This document shows positions 8,137 to 17,631 of a stretch of DNA of 49,082 nt, piece by piece (position 1 is the first letter of the stretch; the number at the start of each line of letters is the position of its first letter). The notes below the pieces were generated by a model. It searched no databases. It saw only the letters and a program-made list of their open reading frames with translations, and had not been told where the DNA came from. The stretch is from contig JAFXOX010000054.1 in the NCBI GenBank assembly GCA_017528345.1, positions 1 through 49,082 on the forward strand, given 5' to 3'. This DNA comes from Desulfovibrio sp. Lineage in GTDB: Bacteria > Desulfobacterota > Desulfovibrionia > Desulfovibrionales > Desulfovibrionaceae. The position numbers and the translations under genes were made by a program.

Positions 8137-9831
8137 TTAGGCCACTCGGTCAAGAAGACGAGAGGCAGATGTTTCCGTTTCCCTATGACTATGCACACTT
8201 CGTTCCAATTGCCCAGAACTGTCTGTTCCGTTGCGATTTTCCAGACTCGCGAGATTGCGCAGGCGGCGCAGCTGCTCGCGGCGAGCGTCTTCCTGCTGGA
8301 AGGAATTGTGGCTTTCCATGTCCTGCAGAAGCTGTTGCTGTGAGCTGTTCTGTTCCCGCAGTTCCACCTCAATGGAGTCAACCTTAACACCCTGTTCTTC
8401 GAGATGACTTCTGATGAGGTCTGCCTGTTGACCGAGCAGTGCTGCTGTTTCGGCATTGTCGGCCTTGATATGGGCACTAATTTCCCCATTATGGGCGACC
8501 AGCGAAATGGTCAAGGCTCCCAGTTCCTGGGGATGCAGCTGTAGTTCAAGACGGGAAGCGCCGTTGCGCAGCGTGGAGAAAAGACCGTTTTCAACCTGCG
8601 AAACAAGCTGCTGAGAGAGAACCTGCTGGGGAGTGGCCATGGCAGATGTGCGGATCTGTCGTCCTGCCTGGCTTGCGTCACCTACACTGACCTGCATGGC
8701 CATCTTGCCAAAAAGATCATTCCAGCCTTCCTGCTGGCCAGTCGTATCTTGACCTGCTCCCTGCTGTCCCACCTCGGCAAAATTTGCCGCATGCACTCTG
8801 ATGCCGTCTATGGACTGACGGGCTGTCTCATGGCCGCTTTGCTTCTGCATGCCGTCGAGGGTATGGTTGAGCATGGTACGGCTATCCTTGAGGACTGTGC
8901 GGTCAATCATGGTCTGGCTGTGATCAGCATCCCGGTTTTTGAGATTCTGAGCTGCAGCTTCCTGACTCATGCGCTCATTGGCCTTATTGAGCATGGGCCC
9001 CAGATTCTTGGCCAGGGCGCTGTCGAGCTTCTGGAGCTCGCTTTTTTCCTGCAAAAGCTGATCTTCGGCAGGTGCCAGCATCTTCTTCATGCCTTGGGGG
9101 GTAAGCGTTGCATTTTCCTGATCACCAAACATGTCCTGCAGCTTCTGCAGGGCCTTTTCGTTGAGACCAAGACCGCGGCCAAGAGCCAGCATTTCCTGCT
9201 TTGAGACCTCAAGGGTATCCAAAGTACCAAGGTCTTCCAGGGCAGAATGAATGCCGCGCAGGGCATCCAGAGGCTTGTTCTGATAGAGCGCATCCAGTGT
9301 CTTTGCGGAAAGCTGTCCGCTCGGATCAAGACCGTCGAGCAGAGACGTGATGTCATTGGCATCAGTGTCAGACAGGGAAAGGTCGCTCTTTTCGCCCTTA
9401 AGGCTGAGCATAACCTGTCCCAGCGTGCAACCGTCAGGCAGTTCTGTGAGCTTGCGCAGAGCGCTTAAGGAGTGAGGCTGTACCCCGTCAGCCAAAAGGG
9501 CATTATAGAGCTCGGCACATTCCTTCTGGGAGAAGCTCATTTCTTCCAGCGTATAGGTGTGACCGTCATACCGGTGCCTGTTGTACACCTCTGCCTGTTC
9601 CTGTGCTTCCTTGGCCTCATCGGCCTTCTCTTCCTCACTGTCCGCCACCTCTTCGCTAGCCGTATCAAATTCTGTTTGGCAGGTATCTTGCGAGATAAGC
9701 TCGTTCTGAGCCATGTTCAGAGACGAGGCAAAGCTTGTGGCGAACTGTTGCAGAGACTGGACCATAAGGTTTTGGACAAGTCCCTGGGCATTTTCTTGAG
9801 GGGCATGCTGAACACTAGGCAGAATTTGCAT
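8137..9831 (-). CDS. fliK: Flagellar hook-length control protein FliK
   Basis: 564 aa from the ATG at 9831, which is preceded by AAAGGAG with six-base spacing; the frame runs far upstream into the neighbouring glycosyltransferase gene and that part is not coding. The C-terminal Flg_hook domain is clear: RLELQLHPQELGALTISL, GEISAHIKADNAETAALLGQ, then RSHLEEQGVKVDSIEVE. The long N-terminal part is Gln/Glu/Ser-rich with an acidic run (EEVADSEEEKADEAKEAQEQ) and is probably the extended ruler region. FliK measures hook length and switches the export gate to filament substrates. Tail residues after the domain are Gln/Arg-rich. Confidence 0.92.
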   Translation of the reverse strand: MQILPSVQHAPQENAQGLVQNLMVQSLQQFATSFASSLNMAQNELISQDTCQTEFDTASEEVADSEEEKADEAKEAQEQAEVYNRHRYDGHTYTLEEMSFSQKECAELYNALLADGVQPHSLSALRKLTELPDGCTLGQVMLSLKGEKSDLSLSDTDANDITSLLDGLDPSGQLSAKTLDALYQNKPLDALRGIHSALEDLGTLDTLEVSKQEMLALGRGLGLNEKALQKLQDMFGDQENATLTPQGMKKMLAPAEDQLLQEKSELQKLDSALAKNLGPMLNKANERMSQEAAAQNLKNRDADHSQTMIDRTVLKDSRTMLNHTLDGMQKQSGHETARQSIDGIRVHAANFAEVGQQGAGQDTTGQQEGWNDLFGKMAMQVSVGDASQAGRQIRTSAMATPQQVLSQQLVSQVENGLFSTLRNGASRLELQLHPQELGALTISLVAHNGEISAHIKADNAETAALLGQQADLIRSHLEEQGVKVDSIEVELREQNSSQQQLLQDMESHNSFQQEDARREQLRRLRNLASLENRNGTDSSGQLERSVHSHRETETSASRLLDRVA

Positions 9832-9883
9832 GGCTGACTCCTTTGCACGGATAGTATTCAAGGACCGTACCAAAAGGACCGAG

Positions 9884-11266
9884 TCAGCGGGACAAGAAGA
9901 GCTCAAGGGTCTGAGAAAGCCAGCCGAGTACGGTTTGCCAGGCGCTGCGGCTGGAATTGGCGTTTTCCAGGTACATTTCCAGAAAACCTGCAAGCAGCCT
10001 GAGACAGGGCGGCTCATGCCGGAGAAAATCAGGCGTGCTCTGCTGCTTTTTGAGGCCCGTGAGCGCTTGTGAAAGCATGGCTTTGAGACGTGTTTCAAGA
10101 ATGTTGCTGAGGGCAGGAAAATGTTGCTGGAGGCTTGCGCAGGGGGCGTGAAGATGTGCAAAATGTGCGGGCTCGTAGAAGGCAAAAAAAAGCTCGCGCA
10201 TGAAGGCATCAAGAGCCCTTTGGGCATTGGGCTCGTCCTGCAAAAACGGCCTGAGACAGTAGAGGCCATTGAGCTGTGTGCTTTGCCACAGACGCAGTCG
10301 TCTGATGTCCTGTACCTGAAAATCCTGACCTGCAAAAAAACGGTTCACTGTGCGCAGAACGGCAAGAGGTTGAAACTTTTTTTTACAGCGAATTCCCCTT
10401 GCGCATTCCCAGCAACCGGCACAGCTCATTTGGGGCATCAGTACCAATTGTCCCGGACTATAGGGCCCGGTTTCATGGGCGCGTACAGGTCCCATGGAGA
10501 GATTGAGCACAGGTACGCCAAGCCAGTCGGCGAGATGCATAGGGCCGGTATCCGGGCTGATGCAAAGGGCCAGGCTTGAGAACCATTGGGCAACTTCGCG
10601 CAAGCTTAACCTGCCGCAAAAATTGGCCTTGGGCAGAGATACGGCGCGTGCGAGATGCTCTCCCAGTTCTTTTTCCCGTGCACCGCCAAAGAAAAAAGGC
10701 AGATAGCCGTCTCGGATAAGGGCCCTGGTCAGACTGATCCAGAAGGGCAGGTCAGGATGTTTGAGGTCGTTACTTGCCCCGAGTACCAGCCCCAGGCGCC
10801 TGCCTTTGGCCGGGCCTGGCAAATGCTTCTTACAGGGGAGATCTTTCAGCGTTGTGATATCCAGACGGTTGAGGTCAGCCCAGTGCAATGTATTGTGGCG
10901 GTTATTTTGGGTGAGGGAGTGACGGTAGAGCTGCCAGAAACCGTGAATATGCAAGCCTGACGCATCCTGTACGGCACCCAGTTTTTTTTCGGCGGAAAAA
11001 CTGGCCATGGCCTGTGTGGCCTCAGGCCTGAAACTGAGATTGATGACCTTGGCAAAATGTGTTGAGCTCAGGCTTTTCAGCATGGCAGGCGGAAAGAAGG
11101 TCACTTTGGGGGAAAAGGGCAGCAGTGGGCGGAAAAATATCTCTTCGGCCACCACCCAGATGGGGTGCTCGGGCCAGAGCTTTTGCAGATCGAGAAGCAG
11201 GGGAAAGGTCAGCAAAAGGTCGCCCATGCGCTGCATCTGCAGGATGAGCAGAGGGTCGGCACTCAT
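9884..11266 (-). CDS. Glycosyltransferase family 9 protein
   Basis: 460 aa. Its N-terminus LLILQMQRMGDLLLTFPLL is the canonical GT9 start (R-x-G-D in the first loop). The donor-site stretch ALCISPDTGPMHLADWLGVP is followed by HETGPYSPG and the cysteine group CAGCWECARGIRC. About 130 extra residues after the GT9 fold, from roughly residue 330 on, are helical and not assigned. The ATG overlaps the TGA of the upstream CgeB-like gene by one base (TGATG), so the two are translationally coupled. It is followed 52 nt later by fliK. Location inside a flagellar transcript argues for modification of a flagellar component (inference); LPS core synthesis is the alternative from family knowledge. Confidence 0.9.
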   Translation of the reverse strand: MSADPLLILQMQRMGDLLLTFPLLLDLQKLWPEHPIWVVAEEIFFRPLLPFSPKVTFFPPAMLKSLSSTHFAKVINLSFRPEATQAMASFSAEKKLGAVQDASGLHIHGFWQLYRHSLTQNNRHNTLHWADLNRLDITTLKDLPCKKHLPGPAKGRRLGLVLGASNDLKHPDLPFWISLTRALIRDGYLPFFFGGAREKELGEHLARAVSLPKANFCGRLSLREVAQWFSSLALCISPDTGPMHLADWLGVPVLNLSMGPVRAHETGPYSPGQLVLMPQMSCAGCWECARGIRCKKKFQPLAVLRTVNRFFAGQDFQVQDIRRLRLWQSTQLNGLYCLRPFLQDEPNAQRALDAFMRELFFAFYEPAHFAHLHAPCASLQQHFPALSNILETRLKAMLSQALTGLKKQQSTPDFLRHEPPCLRLLAGFLEMYLENANSSRSAWQTVLGWLSQTLELFLSR

Positions 11267-12948
11267 CAGGCATAGACCTCACGCATGTGGGCTATGAGGG
11301 TCTTGAGCCTATGCGCCCAGGTGTGACAGGCAAGGACGCGTTTGCGGGCCTTGGCGGCAAAACGCTGTCGCTCCTTGCCGTTGTCAAGGTAAAAGCGCAC
11401 AAGGTCAGGGATCTCATCAGCTTCGTGGTAGCAGACCATTTCCTTGGGGGTGAAGAGAGCCTCCATTTGTTCGCGCCAGTCGGTGAGCACAAAACCGCCT
11501 GCGGCCGGACAGTCGAAAATCCGCTGGTTGACAGCTCCCTTCATCTGCTGGCTTGTGCAGTTAAAGGAAATGTCCTGGCAGGTATAGAAGACGGGCAACT
11601 CCGAATAATAGTTAAGTTCAGGCAGATAACGGGGTTGATCACGTTCATTTCGGAATTCAATGCGCCAGCCTGTATCTCCGACAATGGTTGGATGAAAGGG
11701 AAGAAGGCGGGCTACCAGGGCATTGCGGTAGAGACGCGTGGCCTGCCAGGTGATGGCTGTTTCGTAGGCAAGTTTATCCTCATTACTGGCAAGCGTTTCG
11801 TACCTCGCAGAGATTTCAGGAAAGTCGCTTGCCAGAAAATCACGTACAGAACGCTCTTTTGAATGAATAAAGGCACGTGCAATTTCTTGAAAGGCAAGAG
11901 TCATCTCCCGGGGAAAATGCGCGCTTTTCAGACGACCACCAACTTTGTAGAGCATGGAATTGCCCACAAAAGAAAGTCGTGATTTCCAGGCGGCAGGGGC
12001 CTGGCCGGCATGAGGATGGAAACGATCAGGATCGGTACCCAGGGGAAGATAGAACACGTGGGGAAAACCGAGAGCCTTGAGACTTGTGACATTGTCATAG
12101 TCCCAGGTGAAAAGACAGGCCCAGGGGCTGATGCAGCGCGTGTAGAGATGAATAATGAGATGGGGATTGTCCACAAACCACGAAGCAAGTGGCAATTGCA
12201 GACGGGTCAGAAGATCCATGAGGACCCCTTCCCTGTCGACCCCCATATGGTTGAGCGTCAGACAGAAATCCGGCTTGAAGGTCACAACTTCGTGCAGAAT
12301 TTTCTGTACAAATTCCTCTTGGCCGACACTGTCATCGCCAATGGTGATGAGACGATGTTCAAGACCCATGGTCTGGCAGGCACGCAGCACTTCACCCATG
12401 AGAAAATATTTGCTTGTTAAGAGCAGCAGGCGTGTCTGTTTTTGTTGAAAGCGCGGCTGTACAGCACGTGACCAGAAGTCAAAGCGAGCACTCGCTTCAA
12501 GCTCTTTACGCAAGAAGCCATAGTAGGTCGAATCAAGACGCTGATAGAAAGGAAGAACAATGGGCAGAAGTCGTTGTCCCTGATGACTGCTCTGCCAGCG
12601 GGTCAGAGCGACAAGGACATTTTGGGGATCGGGATCGTCGAGGAAAAGCATTCTCTTGCGTACATCTTCTGGCAAATGGGCGAGAGAACGGGTTTGGGTT
12701 TGCAGGTCATGCTCTTTTTCCACAACAGCAAAGGGGCCGTCATGGTTGTGGATAAAGGCTCTCAGGGCATGACCGAGACCTGCTCCGAGAAAGACGGGAA
12801 GACAGTTTTCCTGGTTTGTGAGGACGGCAAGGGCATTGAGCTCGCGCTCAGCTCCACCCCGGCCAAGGGCAAGAAAAGACTTTGCACCGTGCACCTGAAT
12901 GTCGAGCAAAGTCCCGTCCTCAGCCTGTATGGCTTCAAAGACAGACAA
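11266..12948 (-). CDS. Large CgeB-like glycosyltransferase with N-terminal extension
   Basis: 560 aa, starting at TTG 12948 with AGAGG/GGGGAT upstream. Residues 1-170 form an extra N-terminal domain ([33 protein letters not shown]). This recalls the amino-terminal regions found on several flagellin-modifying enzymes, including the motility-accessory-factor group, but I hold that loosely. From about residue 185 on it is CgeB/DUF3880-like: [42 protein letters not shown] turns, and the end [18 protein letters not shown] with LTDWREQME. It is 27 nt downstream of FapA and overlaps the next gene. Probable role: glycosylation of flagellin or another surface protein. Confidence 0.85.
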   Translation of the reverse strand: MSVFEAIQAEDGTLLDIQVHGAKSFLALGRGGAERELNALAVLTNQENCLPVFLGAGLGHALRAFIHNHDGPFAVVEKEHDLQTQTRSLAHLPEDVRKRMLFLDDPDPQNVLVALTRWQSSHQGQRLLPIVLPFYQRLDSTYYGFLRKELEASARFDFWSRAVQPRFQQKQTRLLLLTSKYFLMGEVLRACQTMGLEHRLITIGDDSVGQEEFVQKILHEVVTFKPDFCLTLNHMGVDREGVLMDLLTRLQLPLASWFVDNPHLIIHLYTRCISPWACLFTWDYDNVTSLKALGFPHVFYLPLGTDPDRFHPHAGQAPAAWKSRLSFVGNSMLYKVGGRLKSAHFPREMTLAFQEIARAFIHSKERSVRDFLASDFPEISARYETLASNEDKLAYETAITWQATRLYRNALVARLLPFHPTIVGDTGWRIEFRNERDQPRYLPELNYYSELPVFYTCQDISFNCTSQQMKGAVNQRIFDCPAAGGFVLTDWREQMEALFTPKEMVCYHEADEIPDLVRFYLDNGKERQRFAAKARKRVLACHTWAHRLKTLIAHMREVYA

Positions 12949-12975
12949 GGGCCTCTATCCCCTGTTGAACGTTGG

Positions 12976-14100
12976 CTATGAACTACTGATGGGTCCGGAA
13001 ACGATTTCATTGTCCTCAAGATGAAAGACCACGTTTTCATAGATCTTTTCAATGGGACGGAAGAATTTGCCAATGGAGATTTCCACGCCAGGGTAGACAA
13101 TGCCCGGCACAATGAGGCGGCAGGCATTAATGGTGTGTTCGTCGTCGATGAGCTTTTTGGCAATGGCACGACGCTGGGCAATAACATTGTCGCGCTGCAC
13201 CATGAGTTGCTGGAGTTTGACGGTAGCGTCATTGGCCTCAGGCGGAAGATCCTTGGTGATGGCCTTTAAATGGGTAATAGCCTGGGTCAGGGAAGAAATG
13301 AAAGTCTCCTGCTTTTCCATGCGCCTGATGATCAGGGGATCGTAGCCAATGAAGATGGTTGTGGGAATGCCAGCCTTATTGCCCAACTGCTTGCCCACGT
13401 AAATACTGGAAAAGACGTTGATTGTGCCGCCGTAGAGCTGCTCTTTGACGAGCATGTTATTGCCGGCATAGACCGTGGAATAGAGACAGTATTTATTGAT
13501 GACAATATTGCCGCGAGCACGCGCTTCAGCTTTTTCCAGAAAGTTGATCATCAGCTTGCCACCCGAGTCCACAAGACAGTGATCACTGGTATTGCCCCGC
13601 ACGCCGCCATCAACGAGCATATTACTGGCTGAGTGGGCTATACCACCCTCTACAAGACCTGAGATGCGTACATTGTTGCCAAGAATGGAAAAGCCTGAAC
13701 GCACAGCGCCATGGATGGCCATGTCGCCCACAAAATTGATGTTGCCTGTGTGAAAGCTCACGTCCTGACGGACATTGAGCAGAGATTTTACGGTAATGCG
13801 TCCTTCGTTGTAGAAAACATAGCCATTGGTAGCTGCGAGCAGGTACTGCGGGTACTCGGGATCAATATAGGTATTTTGGCCGGCAGGAAAATCGACGGTA
13901 TCGAGGATAAAGCGAGGGTCCGGCCTTTGCGACAACGAGTCAAGAGGGACAATCTGTGCCAGAATTTGTCCCTTGATGACATTCTGGACATAGCCCAGAT
14001 TAAAGAGATCCAGAGTATTGTTTCTAATCGCATTTTCATCAGGTTTGCGAGTAGTATGATCAAAATCTGGATCAAAGAAATGCTGCAAATAGTAACGCAA
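12976..14100 (-). CDS. FapA (DUF342) family protein, flagellar assembly A-like
   Basis: 374 aa, started at TTG 14100 because GGAGG lies five bases upstream and no ATG is suitable. The DUF342/FapA beta-solenoid core is visible as repeating polar/glycine turns: NINFVGDMAIHGAVRSGFSILGNN, VRISGLVEGG, MLVDGGVRGN, RGNIVINKYCLYSTVYAGNN. A C-terminal coiled coil (EKQETFISSLTQAITHLKAI...) then a closing beta segment follow. FapA in Vibrio affects FlhF localisation and polar flagellar assembly, and DUF342 proteins often sit beside flagellar or chemotaxis genes, as here. It follows the STAS gene by 43 nt and precedes the CgeB-like gene. Exact role here is inferred. Confidence 0.88.
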   Translation of the reverse strand: MRYYLQHFFDPDFDHTTRKPDENAIRNNTLDLFNLGYVQNVIKGQILAQIVPLDSLSQRPDPRFILDTVDFPAGQNTYIDPEYPQYLLAATNGYVFYNEGRITVKSLLNVRQDVSFHTGNINFVGDMAIHGAVRSGFSILGNNVRISGLVEGGIAHSASNMLVDGGVRGNTSDHCLVDSGGKLMINFLEKAEARARGNIVINKYCLYSTVYAGNNMLVKEQLYGGTINVFSSIYVGKQLGNKAGIPTTIFIGYDPLIIRRMEKQETFISSLTQAITHLKAITKDLPPEANDATVKLQQLMVQRDNVIAQRRAIAKKLIDDEHTINACRLIVPGIVYPGVEISIGKFFRPIEKIYENVVFHLEDNEIVSGPISSS

Positions 14101-14143
14101 GCCGTCCTCCTCAAGAGAAGGAAAAACAACGTTGTCGTGATGC

Positions 14144-14497
14144 TTAGTCCATATCGCTTAAACTGTGGTTGTTGAGCTCTTCATAATTTTCGAAGATTGG
14201 GAAAAATTTTTCGATGCCAATTTCCTTGATGAGTGCCTCAATGTGTCTGGCTGGCTGAAAAAGAAAAAGGCGTCGACCCTGCTTGCTATAGAGCGTGCTG
14301 AGTGTCACCAGAACCCCGAGGGCAGCATTGTCCATCCGGCCAATGCCGCTTAAATCAATAATCACTTCGGGCAGCTTTTTGGCGTAGACATGCTGGTTGA
14401 TTTCTTCTTTAAAATTGATGGCCACAGGCAAAAGGATATCGCCTGTGACGTGCAGGATAAGCATGGCTCCGCACACTTCATTTTCAATGGCAAACAT
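14144..14497 (-). CDS. STAS-domain protein, anti-anti-sigma-like, without the phosphoserine
   Basis: 117 aa single STAS domain: beta strand AMLILHVTGDI, helix INFKEEINQHVYA, then VIIDLSGIGRMDNAALGVLV and LFLFQPARHIEALIKEIG. In SpoIIAA-type proteins the stretch after the strand is D-S-S-G, the second serine being phosphorylated by the partner kinase. Here it reads D56-N57-A58-A59, so no acceptor hydroxyl is present. It may be a locked or structural STAS domain that binds a partner constitutively (inference). ATG 14497 has AGAGG at five bases. It heads the FapA/glycosyltransferase/fliK/flgD run, hinting at a link to flagellar assembly or placement. No anti-sigma kinase or PP2C gene is in the window. 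Confidence 0.85.
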   Translation of the reverse strand: MFAIENEVCGAMLILHVTGDILLPVAINFKEEINQHVYAKKLPEVIIDLSGIGRMDNAALGVLVTLSTLYSKQGRRLFLFQPARHIEALIKEIGIEKFFPIFENYEELNNHSLSDMD

Positions 14498-14620
14498 TGT
14501 TTCCTCTCGCGATCTCTTGATTTCGTGCTGGCAGGTCTAGATGCCTGGACCGCTGGCCGTGCTGTAAAAAATGCAAAATGTTTGCCAAAAGTTCTGCTGT
14601 CTGAGCAGAGACGCCAACAC

Positions 14621-16327
14621 TTATGAGCTCGGAGTCTGCACCTTTTTGGCCATTTCTTCCTCGTCAAGCAGATAGCGACGGAGAATCTTCCCAACAATGG
14701 ATCTGGGCAGCGCTTCCCTGAATTCAATCTGGCGTGGAACCTTGTAGGAGGCCAGTTTGCTGCGGCAGAAACCGACAATTTCACTCTTCGTCAGTTGCTC
14801 GCCGGCTTTGGGAACAATGTAGGCCTTGAGCACTTCGCCGCGCACATCGTCCTTCAGGCCCACACAGACGGCTTCATGGATTTTGGGGTGCTCCATGAGC
14901 ACTTCATCCACCTCGCGGGGAAAGACATTGTAGCCGCCCACAATGGCCATATCCTTTTTTCGATCAACTATATAAAAATACCCTTCTTCATCCATCATGG
15001 CAATGTCACCGGTGTAGAGCCAGCCGTTGCGCAGAGCACTGGCTGTTTCATCGGGATTGTTGAGATAGCCCTGCATGACCTGTGGACCACGGATGATGAG
15101 CTCTCCGCGTTTTCCAGGTTCAAGGGGAAGGGCGCCTGCCTCCATATCGACGATGCGAGCGTCTGTGCCGGGAAGAGGCAATCCTATGGAGCGCTCCCTA
15201 GTCCCTTCAGCGCCAAGTGGCATGAAGTGCGTCACCGGAGAAGCCTCAGTCAGGCCGTAGCCTTCCAGAATGGAAGCTCCTGTGACTTCCTGAAAACGTT
15301 TGAAGAGTTCCTGCGGCAGAGGTGCCGAACCGGACATGCAGATACGGATACTTTTAAGATCGTAGTTTGCCAGTTCTTTTTGTTTGAGCAGAGAAATGTA
15401 AATGGCCGGGGCACTGGGAAAAATTGTGGGCCTATAGGCGGCAATGGTTTGCAGAGTTTCGCGCGGGTCAAAACGTGGCAGTGGTAGCGCTGTCGCTGCT
15501 GTAGCCACAGGCTGAATCAGACCAAGACTCAGACCATAAACATGGAAAAAAGGGAGAATGTCAAGGAAAATATGCTGATCTTTGGCTGAAAGGTTGAAAT
15601 ACTGCCGAATCTGCAGGGCATTGGTGCCCATATTGCTGTGGCTGAGGATGACCCCCTTGGAAGTGCCTGTGGTACCGCCGGTATACTGCAGCAGCAGAGG
15701 TGTTTCCCCGGTAATACCGCTGGGCGGTATATAGTCCTCGGCTAGAGCAAAGAACTGCGACCAGGAAAAGATCTGTTTGCCATCACAGGGGACAGGATCA
15801 GCCGTCGGGCTCTTCTTGGTGATTTTTTGCAGGAGTCTGCGCGTAAAGGCCACACAGTCGTCCTGACTTGTAACCACGTAGGTGTGCAGAGAAAGCTTGG
15901 TACGCAGAGCATCTATTCTCGGCCAGAGGACATCCTGAAGAACAATGTATTCAGCCCCGGCATCGGTGAGATTGGCGATGATTTCCTTCTCTTTGTAGAG
16001 AGGATTCATCAACACCATGACACCGCCTGCTTTGACCACGCCCCAGAAGGCAATGATCATCTGCGGCAGATTGGGCAGCATAATGGCAACCCGCTGCCCC
16101 TGTTTGAACCCTAGTCTCTGCAGCGCCGCAGCAAACTGCTCGGCTTTTTCTCGAAGTGCAGCATAGGTAATCTGCGTTTTTTCGTAGATGATGGCATTGC
16201 GCTCAGGATTCTCCTGAGCTGCCATATCCAGGAGATTGGCGAGAGACGTATCCCAGGTTTCAATACTGCCTTTTTGCACAAAATCGGGATATTGTTTGAT
16301 CCAGGGGCGGGGAAAATCTGTATTCAT
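14621..16327 (-). CDS. fadD: Long-chain acyl-CoA synthetase (AMP-binding)
   Basis: 568 aa ANL-superfamily enzyme activating fatty acids to acyl-CoA through an acyl-adenylate. Core motifs: LLQYTGGTTGTSKGVILSHS (P-loop A3), ILEGYGLTEASPVTHF (A5), GWLYTGDIAMMDEEGYFYIV (A7), RKKDMAIVGGYNVFPREVDE (A8) and the C-terminal lysine loop in LPRSIVGKILRRYL. Length fits FadD-type ligases. It is 124 nt upstream of the STAS gene on the same strand, which probably has its own promoter. No beta-oxidation genes are nearby, so it could serve phospholipid remodelling or uptake rather than catabolism. Substrate chain length is not readable. Confidence 0.93.
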   Translation of the reverse strand: MNTDFPRPWIKQYPDFVQKGSIETWDTSLANLLDMAAQENPERNAIIYEKTQITYAALREKAEQFAAALQRLGFKQGQRVAIMLPNLPQMIIAFWGVVKAGGVMVLMNPLYKEKEIIANLTDAGAEYIVLQDVLWPRIDALRTKLSLHTYVVTSQDDCVAFTRRLLQKITKKSPTADPVPCDGKQIFSWSQFFALAEDYIPPSGITGETPLLLQYTGGTTGTSKGVILSHSNMGTNALQIRQYFNLSAKDQHIFLDILPFFHVYGLSLGLIQPVATAATALPLPRFDPRETLQTIAAYRPTIFPSAPAIYISLLKQKELANYDLKSIRICMSGSAPLPQELFKRFQEVTGASILEGYGLTEASPVTHFMPLGAEGTRERSIGLPLPGTDARIVDMEAGALPLEPGKRGELIIRGPQVMQGYLNNPDETASALRNGWLYTGDIAMMDEEGYFYIVDRKKDMAIVGGYNVFPREVDEVLMEHPKIHEAVCVGLKDDVRGEVLKAYIVPKAGEQLTKSEIVGFCRSKLASYKVPRQIEFREALPRSIVGKILRRYLLDEEEMAKKVQTPSS

Positions 16328-16455
16328 CAGTTATTCAGCAGAAAACCCTGATGTGCAGGGAGGAAGCGCTGTCTCTTGAAGTTTCCTTGGTTGGTAAAGA
16401 ACGCAGATGCGTGCCATAGTCATGAAGGTTGTGCCGGGTTCAGGGGAATACAATG

Positions 16456-17631
16456 TTACCTCTGTTTGGCACAGAGTATAACACAGCTGGCCTTAATACC
16501 TTCCACACGGCCAGTAAAACCGAGTTTTTCTTCTGTGGTGGCCTTGATATTGACAGCGTCACAGCCTAGCCCCAGAAGCCGGCTGATATTTTTACGGATC
16601 TGTTCCTTATAGGGAGAAATCCTGGGCTTTTGGCAGATCACGGTGGCATCGAGATGCAACGGAACAAGCTTTTTCTGTGAGAGGAGTTCAAGTACCCGGT
16701 CGAGGAGCAGAGAAGAGGAGATGCCGGCATAGGCCGGGTCAGCATCGGGAAAATGGTCGCCAATGTCGCCAAGGGCTGCACATCCAAGTAAAGCATCCAT
16801 AATGGCGTGGAGGAGTACGTCGCCGTCAGAATGGGCCTCAATGGTGAGATCCGAGGCGATGGGAACGCCCCCCAGAAGTAAGGGGCGTGACCCTCCAAAA
16901 CGGTGTACGTCATAACCCTGTCCAAGACGCATGTCAGAAGGCTCGTGTTCACTGGCGAGCAGCTGAAGATCTTGAGGGCGAGTAATTTTCACGTTGGCTT
17001 CTTCTCCAGGAACAGTCAGAACTGCCGTGCCAAGGGCCTCCAGAAGACTGGCATCGTCGGTCACAAAGGAGGTTCTCCCCCGTTTGTGGGCAAGACAGAG
17101 GGCTGTGCGCTCAAAACCCTGCGGGGTCTGCACCTGTACCAGTCGCTCACGGGCAAGTGTTTTGACCACATAGCCATTTTCTACTTCCTTGATGGTATCA
17201 CACACGTTAAGAACTGGGATAACGGCTTTGGCCCCATGGATCAGCGCCTCGCAGACCCTTGCAAGAAGCGTTGCACTGGCAAAGGGACGTGCTGCGTCAT
17301 GCACAAGGACAAAGTCTGCTTCATCAGGAATCTGTGCAAGCCCCTGTCTGACAGAATCCTGGCGCTCTTCCCCGCCTGCACAGATAATAAGGGGCACGGG
17401 CAGAGCTTCTGTTTGCAAGCGCCTGGCAATATTTGTCTTTTCCTCTTCTAAATGTGTTTGGGGCAGAACAAGGACAATCCCTTGTATAAAGGGGCTCTGT
17501 GCAAAAGTGCGCAAACTGTGCCAATAGAGAGGAGCATTTTTCCAGAAAAGAAACTGCTTGGGCTGGTTTGTGACCTGTGCAAGGCGTGAACCCTTGCCTG
17601 CAGCGACGATAATTGCCCAGATATTGTGCAT
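16456..17631 (-). CDS. ispDF: Bifunctional IspD-IspF isoprenoid enzyme
   Basis: 391 aa fusion. Residues 1-232 are IspD (4-diphosphocytidyl-2-C-methylerythritol synthase): AIIVAAGKGSRL, VLVHDAARPF, VQTPQGF and TDDASLLEALG. From M234 the IspF domain (2C-methyl-D-erythritol 2,4-cyclodiphosphate synthase) begins MRLGQGYDVHRF, with metal ligands Asp/His there, then EAHSDGDVLLHAIMDALLG, GDIGDHFPD and NIKATTEEKLGFTGR. The two reactions flank IspE in the MEP pathway; the fused form is known in alpha-, epsilon- and several deltaproteobacteria. Both active sites look intact. It stands alone on the minus strand; no clear Shine-Dalgarno precedes the ATG. Confidence 0.97.
   Translation of the reverse strand: MHNIWAIIVAAGKGSRLAQVTNQPKQFLFWKNAPLYWHSLRTFAQSPFIQGIVLVLPQTHLEEEKTNIARRLQTEALPVPLIICAGGEERQDSVRQGLAQIPDEADFVLVHDAARPFASATLLARVCEALIHGAKAVIPVLNVCDTIKEVENGYVVKTLARERLVQVQTPQGFERTALCLAHKRGRTSFVTDDASLLEALGTAVLTVPGEEANVKITRPQDLQLLASEHEPSDMRLGQGYDVHRFGGSRPLLLGGVPIASDLTIEAHSDGDVLLHAIMDALLGCAALGDIGDHFPDADPAYAGISSSLLLDRVLELLSQKKLVPLHLDATVICQKPRISPYKEQIRKNISRLLGLGCDAVNIKATTEEKLGFTGRVEGIKASCVILCAKQR

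Noticed and set aside
9832..10335. The fliK frame extends 168 codons upstream, suggesting a larger protein
   Set aside because: The extension lies entirely over the GT9 gene, has no signal, and ATG 9831 has an ideal Shine-Dalgarno.
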